This document shows positions 33,972 through 42,584 of a stretch of 64,000 bases of DNA, in pieces (position 1 is the stretch's first letter; every line of letters starts with the position of its first letter). The stretch is from Bittarella massiliensis (ex Durand et al. 2017). GTDB taxonomy: Bacteria; Bacillota; Clostridia; Oscillospirales; Ruminococcaceae. A program made the translations under genes and the position numbers. The stretch lies in contig NZ_LN908977.1 of the NCBI RefSeq assembly GCF_001486165.1, positions 629,621-693,620 on the forward strand, given 5' to 3'. Below the pieces are notes generated by a model that did not search any database, had not been told where the DNA came from, and worked only from the letters and a program-made list of their open reading frames with translations.

Positions 33972-34682
33972 ATGAGCATGCACATTGCCGCAAAGGCGGG
34001 GGAGATCGCCCCCAACATCCTCCTTCCCGGGGACCCGATGCGGGCCAAGCACATTGCCGAGACCTATTTGAAGGATGCCGTCTGCTTCAACGAGATCCGG
34101 GGGATGTACGGCTACACCGGCACCTACAAGGGGCAGCGGGTGTCGGTCATGGGGACCGGCATGGGGATCCCCTCCATCCTCATCTACGCGACCGAGCTGG
34201 CCCGGGATTACGGCTGCAAAAAGATGATCCGCCTGGGGACCGCCGGCGCCTATTCCGAAAAACTGAAGGCCCTGGATCTGGTCCTCTCCCAGGCGACCAG
34301 CACCACCTCCGCCATCAACGACCACATCTTCCCCGGCCACTACGCCCCCTGCGCCGACTTTGAGCTGCTGGACAAGTGCTACCACATCGCCAGGGAGAGG
34401 GGACTGCCGGTCTATGTGGGCAACACCATCTGCAACGACCACCTCTACATCGACAACAAGGAGGAGTACAAGAAGGTCTGGGCCGACTACGGGGTCATCG
34501 CCTCGGAGATGGAGGGGGCGGGCCTTTACACCGTGGCCGCCCGCTATGGGGCCAAGGCCCTCACCGTCATGTCCATCGTCGAGACCTCCTTCAAGCCGGG
34601 GGCCAAGGGCGTCTCGGCAGAGGACAAGGAGAAAAACCTCAAGGACATGATCTTGCTGGCGCTGGACACCGCCATCGACTGA
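33972..34682 (+). CDS. deoD: Purine nucleoside phosphorylase, DeoD type
   Basis: A 236-residue enzyme that cleaves purine (deoxy)nucleosides with phosphate. Motifs: LLPGDPMRAKHIAE near residue 18 (phosphate-binding Gly-Asp-Pro), GTGMGIPS near 63, RLGTAGAYS near 88 and SEMEGAGLYTVAA near 178 (ribose-binding Met-Glu), all as in hexameric DeoD. The start at 33972 matches the family N-terminus (M-S-x-H-I-x-A-K), although AAAGGGG is 12 bases away; upstream in-frame ATG 33924 also has a weak site. A T-run terminator follows. Divergent from the PPK2 gene, tying nucleoside salvage and AMP rephosphorylation together spatially. Confidence 0.93.
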   Translation: MSMHIAAKAGEIAPNILLPGDPMRAKHIAETYLKDAVCFNEIRGMYGYTGTYKGQRVSVMGTGMGIPSILIYATELARDYGCKKMIRLGTAGAYSEKLKALDLVLSQATSTTSAINDHIFPGHYAPCADFELLDKCYHIARERGLPVYVGNTICNDHLYIDNKEEYKKVWADYGVIASEMEGAGLYTVAARYGAKALTVMSIVETSFKPGAKGVSAEDKEKNLKDMILLALDTAID

Positions 34683-34696
34683 CGGCAAAGAAAAAA

Positions 34697-34727
34697 CAGG
34701 TGCGGATCCGTTCGCACCTGTTTTTTT
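34697..34727. terminator. Bidirectional terminator between deoD and rex
   Basis: CAGGTGCG pairs with CGCACCTG around an 8-base loop, with A-run upstream and seven T downstream. Confidence 0.92.
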
Positions 34728-34756
34728 GCGCCCTGCCGGCGGGGGAGGGAAGGGGC

Positions 34757-35413
34757 TTACTTTTCCCCCTCGTCCTCCTCCGGCCTGTTGTGGGTCACCT
34801 GGTAGCAGAGGGTCAGCAGGCTGTCCCCCAGATGGACGTTTTCCACCACCACATCACTGTGGTCGACCCGCAGGTCGTAGTGGCTGAAGTTCCAAAACCC
34901 GGTGATGCCCAGGTCCACCAGTTGGGGGGCCACCTTGGGGGCCGCCGTCTTGGGGATACAGAGGATGGCGATGGTGGGGTGGTTTTCCCGGCAGAAGGTC
35001 TCCAGCTCGCCGGTGGAGCGCACCGGCAGGCCGGCGATGATCTCGCCCGATTTCTGGGGGTCGGAGTCGAAGATCCCCACCAGGCGAAAGCCCCGCTTCT
35101 CAAAGTTCATGTGGGCGGCGATGGCGCTGCCCAGGTTGCCCGCGCCGATGAGGATGGTGTCGTGCATGGTGTCCACGCCGATGATCCGCCCGATTTCCCG
35201 GTGGAGCTGTTCGATGTTGTAGCCGTAGCCCTGCTGGCCGAAGCCCCCAAAACAGTTGAGGTCCTGGCGGATCTGCGACGCGGTGAGGTTCATCTTCTGG
35301 GACAGCTCCTTGGAGGAGATGCGCCCCACCCCGTTTTGCAGCAAGTCCCCCAGGAAGCGATAGTAGCGGGGGAGCCGCCGGATGACAGACAGGGAAACGC
35401 CGTTCTTTTTCAC
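34757..35413 (-). CDS. rex: Redox-sensing transcriptional repressor Rex
   Basis: A 218-residue repressor that senses the NADH/NAD+ ratio. An N-terminal winged helix (residues about 1-75; SLSVIRRLPRYYRFL and LTASQIRQDLNCFGGFGQQG) precedes a Rossmann NAD domain with GAGNLGSAIA near 92 and the Asp-containing FDSDPQK near 117, and a C-terminal domain-swapping helix. The start is GTG 35413 behind GGGGTG. It lies 14 bases downstream of the isocitrate dehydrogenase stop in the aconitase operon, an unusual but informative position: the repressor that senses NADH is made with an NADH-producing pathway. Confidence 0.94.
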   Translation of the reverse strand: MKKNGVSLSVIRRLPRYYRFLGDLLQNGVGRISSKELSQKMNLTASQIRQDLNCFGGFGQQGYGYNIEQLHREIGRIIGVDTMHDTILIGAGNLGSAIAAHMNFEKRGFRLVGIFDSDPQKSGEIIAGLPVRSTGELETFCRENHPTIAILCIPKTAAPKVAPQLVDLGITGFWNFSHYDLRVDHSDVVVENVHLGDSLLTLCYQVTHNRPEEDEGEK

Positions 35414-35427
35414 AAAAACACCCCGTT

Positions 35428-36591
35428 TTACAGCGACTGGATGGTGTCCATCACATAGTTGCCGAATTCTTCGCAGGTGCAGCCGGTATCGCGGCCGGTG
35501 CAGTGCATCTTCTTCTCTTCAAACATGCAGATGTCCAGCGCCCGCTCCAACTTGTCCGCCTCGGCCTGGTAGCCGATGTGGGAGAGCAGCAGCACGGCGG
35601 CCCGCAGCATGGAACAGGGGTCGGCGTAGATGTCCCGCCCCTCCTTCACCATCCGGGGGGCGGAGCCGTGAATGGCCTCGAACATGGCGTAGCGCTTGCC
35701 CAGGTTGGCGCTGCCGGCGGTGCCGACGCCGCCCTGGAACTCGGCCGCCTCGTCGGTGATGATGTCGCCGTAGAGGTTGGGGAGGACGAAGACCCGGAAG
35801 TCGCGGCGGCGCTTTTCGTCCACCAGCTTGGCGGTCATGATGTCGATGTACCAGTCGTCGGTGGCGATCTCAGGGTATTCCTGGGCCACCTTCTGGCAGA
35901 TTTCCAAAAACTTGCCGTCGGTGGTCTTGATGACGTTTGCCTTGGTGACGATGGAGACCCGGCCCTTGCCGTTTTTGCGGGCGTAGTCGTAGGCCAGCCG
36001 GGCAATGCGCTCGGTCCCCTGGGTGGTGGTGACGGTGAAGTCCACCGCCAGGTCCTCGTCCACATTGACCCCCAGCGAGCCCAGGGTGTAGGCGCCCTCG
36101 GTGTTCTCGCGGAAGAAGGTCCAGTCGATGCCCTGTGCGGGCACCTTCACCGGGCGGACGTTGGCAAAGAGGTCGAGCTCTTTGCGCATGGCCACGTTGG
36201 CGCTTTCGATGTTGGGCCAGGGGTCGCCCTTGCGGGGGGTGGTGGTGGGCCCCTTGAGGATGACGTGGCAGGCCTTGAGTTCGGCCAGCACGTCGTCGGG
36301 GATGGCCTTGTTCTGGGCCACCCGGTTCTCGATGGTCAGCCCGTCGATCTCTTTAAAGACCACCCGGCCGGCCTTCACCTGGTCTTGCAGCAGGTAGGAG
36401 ATGACCCGCTGGGCCTCGTGGGTGATGCGGGGGCCGATGCCGTCGCCGCCGCAGACGCCGATCACGATCTGGTCGAGGCCGCTGTAATCGACAAAGTCGC
36501 CCTGCTCCTTCATCCGCTGGATGCGCTCCAACTGGCCCTGTAAGACCTTGGCAAACTGTTCGGTTGCGGAGACCATTTTTTCTTCCATCAT
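35428..36591 (-). CDS. icd: Isocitrate/isopropylmalate-family dehydrogenase, probably NAD-dependent isocitrate dehydrogenase
   Basis: A 387-residue beta-decarboxylating dehydrogenase. Motifs: CGGDGIGPRIT near residue 48, LKGPTTTPRKGDPWPNIESANVAMRK (visible as GPTTTPRKG) near 112, FFRENTEGAY near 155 (isocitrate-loop), and the signature NLYGDIITDEAAEFQGGVG near 275 with FEAIHGSAP near 305. A Cys-rich C-terminal tail (CTGRDTGCTC) is unusual. The ATG at 36591 overlaps the aconitase stop (ATGA). Position between aconitase and rex supports isocitrate rather than isopropylmalate or tartrate as substrate; together they make 2-oxoglutarate for glutamate. Confidence 0.87.
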   Translation of the reverse strand: MMEEKMVSATEQFAKVLQGQLERIQRMKEQGDFVDYSGLDQIVIGVCGGDGIGPRITHEAQRVISYLLQDQVKAGRVVFKEIDGLTIENRVAQNKAIPDDVLAELKACHVILKGPTTTPRKGDPWPNIESANVAMRKELDLFANVRPVKVPAQGIDWTFFRENTEGAYTLGSLGVNVDEDLAVDFTVTTTQGTERIARLAYDYARKNGKGRVSIVTKANVIKTTDGKFLEICQKVAQEYPEIATDDWYIDIMTAKLVDEKRRRDFRVFVLPNLYGDIITDEAAEFQGGVGTAGSANLGKRYAMFEAIHGSAPRMVKEGRDIYADPCSMLRAAVLLLSHIGYQAEADKLERALDICMFEEKKMHCTGRDTGCTCEEFGNYVMDTIQSL

Positions 36592-38543
36592 CTCATTGCC
36601 TGCCTTTCGCTCATTTTTTTGGTGTAGTCCAGCAGCCCGCCGCAGAGGAGCATCTCCACCTGCCGTTCGGACAGCTCCGCCCGCACCGCAAACTGGGTGC
36701 CGCGGGTGTTGTTTTTGACGGTGAGCCGGCCGCCCTCTTTCAGGGCGTCGATCAGCCCGGCGATCTCCAGCTCGTCGCCGAGGGAGAGGGCCTCGTAGTC
36801 CGCCGCCTCGGCAAACTCCAGGGGGAGGATGCCGGCGTTGACCAGGTTTGCCTTGTGGATGCGGGCAAAGCTCTGGGCGATGACCGCCTTGACGCCCAGG
36901 TAGAGGGGGGCGAGGGCGGCGTGCTCGCGGGAGGAGCCCTGACCGTAGTTCTGGCCGCCGACGATGATGCCGCCCTGTTTTTCCTTGCAGCGGGCGGGGA
37001 AGTCAGGGTCGCAGGCGGTGAAGCAGAACTCGCTGATTTTGGGGACGTTGGAGCGGTAGGGGAGGACCTTGGCCCCGGCGGGCATGATGTGGTCGGTGGT
37101 GATGTTGTCCCCCACCTTCAGCACCACCTCTTTTTTCAGGTGGTCGCAGAGGGGTTCGGTCTTGGGATAGGGCTTGATGTTGGGGCCGCGCACCACCTCC
37201 ACCGCGCCGGCCTCTTCGGGGGCGGCGGGGGCGACCAACAGGTTGTCGTTGACCAAAAAGCGGGCGGGCATCTCGATCCCCCCCAGGTCGCCGATTTCGG
37301 TGGGGTCGCTGATGACCCCCTGCAGGGCCGACCAGGCGGCCGTCTCGGGGCTGACCAGGTAGACCTGGGCGTCGGCGGTGCCGCTGCGCCCCTCAAAGTT
37401 GCGGTTGAAGGTGCGCAGGGAGACCCCGCCCGACTTGGGGGACTGGCCCATCCCGATGCAGGGGCCACAGGCGCATTCCAGCACTCGGGCGCCGGCGGCG
37501 ATCATATCGGCCAGGGCGCCGTTTTCCGCCAGCATGGTAAAGACCTGCTTGGACCCCGGGGAGATGGTGAGGCTGACGTTGGGGTGCACCGTCTTCCCCT
37601 TGAGGATGCGGGCCACCTTAAGCATGTCGTAGAGGGAGGAGTTGGTGCAGGAGCCGATGCAGACCTGGTCCACCGGGATGCCGCCCAGCTCCCCGACCGG
37701 CTTGACGTTGTCGGGGCTGTGGGGGCAGGCGGCCAGGGGCTCCAGCGCCCCCAGGTCGACGGTGAGCACCCGGTCGTAGCGGGCGTTGGCGTCGGGGGCG
37801 AGGGGGGTGAAGTCCCCCTCGCGGCCCTGGGCGGCCAAAAACTGGCGGGTGATCTCGTCGGAGGGGAAGATGGAGGTGGTGGCCCCCAGCTCGGCGCCCA
37901 TGTTGGTGATGGTGGCCCGCTCGGGCACACTGAGGGTGGCGACCCCCTCGCCGGCATATTCGATCACCGCGCCGACGCCGCCCTTGACCGACAGTTCCCG
38001 CAAAACGGCGAGGATGATGTCCTTGGCGGAGACGCAGGGCCGCAGGGCCCCAGTGAGTTCCACCTTGATGACCCGGGGCATGGGGATGTAGTAGGCCCCG
38101 CCGCCCATGGCCACCGCCACGTCCAGCCCGCCGGCGCCGATGGCCAGCATGCCGATGCCGCCGCCGGTGGGGGTGTGGCTGTCCGAGCCGATGAGGGTCT
38201 TGCCCGGCACGCCGTAGCGCTCCAGGTGCACCTGGTGGCAGATGCCGTTGCCGGGGCGGGAGAAGTCCACCCCGATCTTTTTGGCCACCGTCTGGGTGTA
38301 TTTGTGGTCGTCTGCGTTTTCAAAGCCCGACTGCAGGGTGTTGTGGTCGATGTAGGCGACCGATTTTTCGGTCTTGACCCGGGGGATGCCGATGGCCTCG
38401 AATTCCAAATAGGCCATGGTCCCGGTGGCGTCTTGGGTGAGGGTCTGGTCGATTTTCAGGCCGATCTCGCTGCCGGGCGCCATGTCGCCTGACAGCAGAT
38501 GGGCGGAGATGATCTTTTCCGCGAGATTCTGTCCCACAAGCAT
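36588..38543 (-). CDS. Aconitate hydratase (Aquifex-type, about 650 residues)
   Basis: A 651-residue Fe-S hydro-lyase interconverting citrate and isocitrate. Substrate and cluster motifs: SRPGNGICHQVHLERYG near residue 93, IGSDSHTPTGGGIGMLAIG near 117, IGSCTNSS near 300 (first cluster Cys), ACGPCIGMGQSP near 363 (two further Cys). The swivel domain has NYGQGSSREHAALAP near 543. The length corresponds to the shorter Aquifex-type/homoaconitase-like form rather than 900-residue AcnA. AGAAAGGA precedes ATG 38543 and a promoter is at 38597-38626. First gene of an acn-icd-rex operon. Confidence 0.92.
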   Translation of the reverse strand: MLVGQNLAEKIISAHLLSGDMAPGSEIGLKIDQTLTQDATGTMAYLEFEAIGIPRVKTEKSVAYIDHNTLQSGFENADDHKYTQTVAKKIGVDFSRPGNGICHQVHLERYGVPGKTLIGSDSHTPTGGGIGMLAIGAGGLDVAVAMGGGAYYIPMPRVIKVELTGALRPCVSAKDIILAVLRELSVKGGVGAVIEYAGEGVATLSVPERATITNMGAELGATTSIFPSDEITRQFLAAQGREGDFTPLAPDANARYDRVLTVDLGALEPLAACPHSPDNVKPVGELGGIPVDQVCIGSCTNSSLYDMLKVARILKGKTVHPNVSLTISPGSKQVFTMLAENGALADMIAAGARVLECACGPCIGMGQSPKSGGVSLRTFNRNFEGRSGTADAQVYLVSPETAAWSALQGVISDPTEIGDLGGIEMPARFLVNDNLLVAPAAPEEAGAVEVVRGPNIKPYPKTEPLCDHLKKEVVLKVGDNITTDHIMPAGAKVLPYRSNVPKISEFCFTACDPDFPARCKEKQGGIIVGGQNYGQGSSREHAALAPLYLGVKAVIAQSFARIHKANLVNAGILPLEFAEAADYEALSLGDELEIAGLIDALKEGGRLTVKNNTRGTQFAVRAELSERQVEMLLCGGLLDYTKKMSERQAMR

Positions 38544-38596
38544 CGTCCTTTCTGTGTTTTCCCCTATGTACTTTATAAAATAAGAAATCATGTACA

Positions 38597-38626
38597 AGTA
38601 TAATCCCTCACCCCCTGTATTGTCAA
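38597..38626 (-). promoter_or_regulatory. Promoter of the acn-icd-rex operon
   Basis: Minus-strand TTGACA (plus 38621-38626), 18-base spacer, TATACT (plus 38597-38602), about 55 bases before the aconitase start. I did not find a convincing TTGTGA/TTGTTAA-type Rex palindrome in the flanks. Confidence 0.8.
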
Positions 38627-38807
38627 TTGGTTAACGATTACAAAATGAATTTCTGAAAATCAAATCCTGCAAAAATATCGGCCAACACATATCCCCAGCA
38701 AATCGGGAGAAAATAGATAAAAACAAGTGAGAATACCGACTTTGCGGACAGGACCGCCCAGCTGGCGGGTAAAAAATTTGCATAAAGTCAGAAAGGCGGA
38801 GGCATTT

Positions 38808-39656
38808 TTGAGCGAGAAAAACAAAAAACAGCAATCTTTGGTGAGCGGGGAGGAGCCGGCGGAGGAGGCGCAGGAGACCCAGGACGCCGCCCAGGCACAA
38901 CAGGAACAGGCGCAGATCCTGAACATGGGGTCGGTGACGGTGCAAAAGGGCAGCTATACCATCCACTGTCTGACCATCATCGGCCAGATCGAGGGGCACT
39001 TCATCCTGCCGCCCCAGAACAAGACCACCAAATACGAACACGTCATCCCCCAACTGGTGGCCATTGAGGAGCGCGACGACATCGATGGGCTCATCGTCAT
39101 CCTCAACACCGTGGGGGGCGACGTGGAGGCGGGCCTCGCCATTGCCGAATTGATTGCCGGGATGGAAAAGCCCACCGCCTCCCTGGTGCTCGGCGGCGGC
39201 CACTCCATCGGGGTGCCGCTGGCGGTGGCCGCCGGGCGCTCCTTCATCGCCCCCAGCGCCACCATGACCATCCACCCGGTGCGGATGAACGGGCTGGTGC
39301 TGGGGGTGCCCCAGACCTTTTCCTACTTCGAGCAGATGCAGGACCGCATCCTGAATTTTGTGGCCGGCAACTCCCGCATCGGCAAGGAGCGGTTCAAGGA
39401 GTTGATGATGACCACCGGCGAACTGGTGATGGACGTGGGGACGGTGCTGGACGGGGAGCGGGCCACCCAGGAAGGGCTCATCGACGAGCTGGGCGGCCTC
39501 AAAGAGGCCATGAACTACCTCTACCGGGAGATCGAATCCCGCCGCAAAGACGCGCCCGAGGGCGGGGAGGAGACCAAAAAAGAGCCGGCCACCCGCAAAA
39601 AGGGGAAAAAAGAGGAGAGCGCCCCCGCAAAAACAGGGAAGAAGGCGAACAAATGA
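38808..39656 (+). CDS. tepA: TepA/YmfB ClpP-like protease (translocation-enhancing protein family)
   Basis: A 282-residue ClpP-fold protein. A charged, Gln/Glu-rich N-terminal 40 residues precede the core: [18 protein letters not shown] near 98, [16 protein letters not shown] near 127 (nucleophile Ser in HSIG) and [10 protein letters not shown] near 150 (catalytic His). A lysine-rich tail ([15 protein letters not shown] and beyond) ends it. The start is TTG 38808 with GGAGG five bases upstream. In Bacillus the orthologue YmfB/TepA lies next to ylzJ and spoIIIE, the same order as here. Role: cytoplasmic quality control or spore-related proteolysis. Confidence 0.88.
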   Translation: MSEKNKKQQSLVSGEEPAEEAQETQDAAQAQQEQAQILNMGSVTVQKGSYTIHCLTIIGQIEGHFILPPQNKTTKYEHVIPQLVAIEERDDIDGLIVILNTVGGDVEAGLAIAELIAGMEKPTASLVLGGGHSIGVPLAVAAGRSFIAPSATMTIHPVRMNGLVLGVPQTFSYFEQMQDRILNFVAGNSRIGKERFKELMMTTGELVMDVGTVLDGERATQEGLIDELGGLKEAMNYLYREIESRRKDAPEGGEETKKEPATRKKGKKEESAPAKTGKKANK

Positions 39657-39850
39657 TTTTACACACCCCGGTCCCTTGTGGTATGATAATGGAGACTTTG
39701 GCCGCCGCCCCGCCGCCGGAATACTGCCGGTCGGGCGGCCAGCTCTGCCAGGTGTCGGGCGGCCGGGTGGAGCGGCTGATCTCCACCGACCCCAATGCCT
39801 TTTTAGAGCCTGGATTTCAGCCCGGCGTCCCCCTGGCGCCGGACCGTTGA
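39653..39850 (+). CDS. YlzJ-like small protein
   Basis: A 65-residue protein starting with MILHTPVP, ending in [17 protein letters not shown] before LAPDR. The 'MILYT-x-P' start and 'LLSTDP-x-x-(F/Y)L-x-P-x-(F/Y)-x-PG' ending match the YlzJ-like family that sits between tepA and spoIIIE in many Firmicutes. Its ATG overlaps the tepA stop (ATGA). No function is known; the strict gene order suggests a structural or assembly link with the protease or the translocase. Confidence 0.8.
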   Translation: MILHTPVPCGMIMETLAAAPPPEYCRSGGQLCQVSGGRVERLISTDPNAFLEPGFQPGVPLAPDR

Positions 39851-40036
39851 TTCGGTCTTTCCCGCCGCCCCGCCCGCCGGGAGCGGCCTACATAAAACGG
39901 GTTTTTGAAGGGCCGCCGGCCCCCTTTTTGGCCGGCTGGGTGGGACAGGCCCCCGCTTTTTGCGCGGGGCCCCAATAGCAAACGATTTGCCCCCTCTGCG
40001 CCAGCGCAGGGCAGGGGCTTGATTTGAGGAGTTTTC

Positions 40037-42502
40037 ATGGCAACGAAGCGCACAACCGGAAAGCGGGCGGCCCCCAAGTCGGGCGCCGCCCAGAAAAACA
40101 AACTCTTTCGCCAGCAGATGGCGGCGGTCATCGCCTTTGCGGTGGGGCTGCTGCTGACCTTTTTGGCCCTGGTGGGCGGGCTGAATGTCTGGAATGCCCT
40201 GCACAAGTTCCTCTTCGGCCTCTTCGGGCTGGCGGCCTACCTGGTGGGGCCTTTGGTGGTCTACATATCCGGCTCCTCGGCGCTCAAAAAGCGCTCGATC
40301 GTCAAACCCATGCTGCTGGGGGCCCTCTTTCTGGCCTTTCTCTGCGGGGCCATCCAGCTCCTCTTTGCCCCCGAACTGCTGGGCAACAACTTCTTTGACA
40401 AATTTCTCAACCTCTACGCCATGGGGGCGGCCAAGCGGGGCGGCGGTCTCGCCTTCTGCCTGCTGGGCTGGCCGCTGCTGTCCATGTTCGGCAAGACCGG
40501 CGCCGTTCTCACCATGGGGATCGCCGCCTTCGTCATTTTGATGTTCATCAGCGGCAAGACTTTGCTGGACCTGCACCAGAGCGTGCAGAAGCCGGTCCGC
40601 CAGGCAAAGGAGATGGTGGCCGAGCGGATGCAGCGGGGCGCAGCCAACATCGATGTGGACATCGGCGGCCCCCGCCCCATCGACATCCCCCTGGGGCCCG
40701 ACGAAGAGCGCCCCGCCCCCCGGCGCAAAAAGGAGAAGGCGGCCCCCGCCCTTCCCCCGCAGGAGCCGGAGGAGGCCCTGCCCCTGCCCGACCCCGCCCG
40801 CCGCCAGGAGGACGAGGACGCCCTTGACGCCCTGGTGCAAAAAATCGTAAACGGCGGCGCTCCCGCCCCCCAAAAGGAGGAGCTGGACCCCGCCGAGATC
40901 TTCACCTTTACCGCCCCCGACATCAAGCCCGCCTCGGCCGTCGTCCCCGGCGGGGAAGAAGAGTCGCCCGCTTCCGAAGGGGAGGGGGAGGAGGGAGAGC
41001 CCTTCGCCGCCCCCGAAGAGGAAGAGGAGGAGGCCCCCGCCTACAACTACCCCTCGGTGGGGCTGCTCGATCCGCCCCCCGCTGAAAACAACCGGGACAT
41101 CTCCCGCGAGCTCAAGCAAAACGGGGAGCGGCTGGTGGACACCCTCAAGAGTTTTGGGGTGCAGACAAAAATCATCAACATCAGTCGGGGGCCGGCAGTG
41201 ACCCGGTACGAATTGCAGCCCAATGCCGGCGTCAAGATCAGCAAGATCACCAACCTGGCCGACGACATCGCCCTCAACCTGGCGGCCTCCGGCGTCCGCA
41301 TCGAGGCGCCCATCCCCAACAAGGCGGCGGTGGGCATTGAGGTGCCCAACAAGAACACCAGTGTGGTGGGCATCCGGGAGATGCTGGACTCCCCGGCCTT
41401 CCGGGATGCGGGCAGCGCCCTCTCGGTGGCCCTGGGCAAGGACATCGCCGGCAACGTCAAGGTGGCCGACATCGGCAAGATGCCCCACGTGCTGATTGCC
41501 GGCGCCACCGGTTCGGGCAAGTCCGTCTGCATCAACTCCATCATCCTGAGTTTGCTCTACAAGTCCTCCCCCGAGGAGGTGCGGCTGCTGATGGTCGACC
41601 CCAAGGTGGTGGAGCTGGGGGTCTACAACGGCATCCCCCACCTGCTGGTCCCGGTGGTCACCGACCCCCACAAGGCGGCCGGCGCCCTGGGGTGGGCGGT
41701 GACCGAGATGCTCAACCGCTACAAGCTCTTTGCGGCCAACAACGTCCGCGACCTGGGCGGTTACAACAAGCTCTGCGAGAGCCGGGGGGAGAAGCCCCTC
41801 TACCGCATCGTCATCATCATCGACGAGCTGGCCGACCTGATGATGGCCGCCCCCGGCGAGGTGGAGGACAGCATCTGCCGCCTGGCGCAGATGGCCCGCG
41901 CCGCGGGGATGCACCTGATCATCGCCACCCAGCGCCCCTCGGTGGACGTGATCACCGGCGTCATCAAGGCCAACATCCCCAGCCGCATCGCCTTTGCCGT
42001 ATCCAGCCAGGTGGACTCCCGCACCATCCTCGACGGGGCGGGGGCCGAAAAGCTGCTGGGAAGGGGGGACATGCTCTACTTCCCGGTGGGGGCCTCCAAG
42101 CCCACCCGCATCCAGGGCTGCTTTGTCACCGACGAGGAGATAGAGCGGGTGGTCGAGGCCATCAAGCCCGACACCCCCAAGACCTATGACGAGCAGATCA
42201 TCGAGGAGATCGACAAGCAGGCCGCCGCCGAAAAGGGCAAGGGCTCGAATGGCGGCAGCGGGGAAGAGGGGGACGACATGCTCCCCGACGCCATCGAGGT
42301 GGCGGTGGACGCCGGCCAGATCTCCACCTCCATGCTGCAGCGCAAGTTGAAATTGGGCTATGCCCGGGCCGCCCGCATCGTGGACGAGATGGAGGAGCGG
42401 GGGATCATCGGCCCCTTCGAGGGCTCCAAGCCCCGCAAGGTGCTCATCAGCCGGCAGCAGTGGCTGGAGATGTGCGCCAACCAGGACGCCCTCGAGCACT
42501 AG
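40037..42502 (+). CDS. DNA translocase SpoIIIE/FtsK
   Basis: An 821-residue DNA pump. The N-terminal 30 residues are basic, followed by four membrane helices (about 30-175), a long acidic Pro/Glu-rich linker (about 195-345) and the motor. Motor motifs: the alpha domain [22 protein letters not shown] near 385, Walker [12 protein letters not shown] near 490, Walker [12 protein letters not shown] near 595. A C-terminal winged-helix gamma domain ([30 protein letters not shown]) near 760 reads orienting DNA sequences. It moves chromosome ends across the division or sporulation septum. GAGGAG precedes ATG 40037. A 186-base GC-rich spacer with hairpin potential separates it from ylzJ. Confidence 0.94.
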   Translation: MATKRTTGKRAAPKSGAAQKNKLFRQQMAAVIAFAVGLLLTFLALVGGLNVWNALHKFLFGLFGLAAYLVGPLVVYISGSSALKKRSIVKPMLLGALFLAFLCGAIQLLFAPELLGNNFFDKFLNLYAMGAAKRGGGLAFCLLGWPLLSMFGKTGAVLTMGIAAFVILMFISGKTLLDLHQSVQKPVRQAKEMVAERMQRGAANIDVDIGGPRPIDIPLGPDEERPAPRRKKEKAAPALPPQEPEEALPLPDPARRQEDEDALDALVQKIVNGGAPAPQKEELDPAEIFTFTAPDIKPASAVVPGGEEESPASEGEGEEGEPFAAPEEEEEEAPAYNYPSVGLLDPPPAENNRDISRELKQNGERLVDTLKSFGVQTKIINISRGPAVTRYELQPNAGVKISKITNLADDIALNLAASGVRIEAPIPNKAAVGIEVPNKNTSVVGIREMLDSPAFRDAGSALSVALGKDIAGNVKVADIGKMPHVLIAGATGSGKSVCINSIILSLLYKSSPEEVRLLMVDPKVVELGVYNGIPHLLVPVVTDPHKAAGALGWAVTEMLNRYKLFAANNVRDLGGYNKLCESRGEKPLYRIVIIIDELADLMMAAPGEVEDSICRLAQMARAAGMHLIIATQRPSVDVITGVIKANIPSRIAFAVSSQVDSRTILDGAGAEKLLGRGDMLYFPVGASKPTRIQGCFVTDEEIERVVEAIKPDTPKTYDEQIIEEIDKQAAAEKGKGSNGGSGEEGDDMLPDAIEVAVDAGQISTSMLQRKLKLGYARAARIVDEMEERGIIGPFEGSKPRKVLISRQQWLEMCANQDALEH

Positions 42503-42584
42503 AGAAAAAGGACAGTACGGCAGGTAGGGGGCATCCCTCTGCCCGCCTTCTGCTGTGCGGCACCGCCCGCCGGAAAGGACACCC

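Noticed and set aside
38627-38700. Rex operator near the acn-icd-rex promoter
   Set aside because: TTGGTTAACGATTACAA has some resemblance, but half-sites do not match TTGTTAA/TTGTGAA dyads with the correct spacing.
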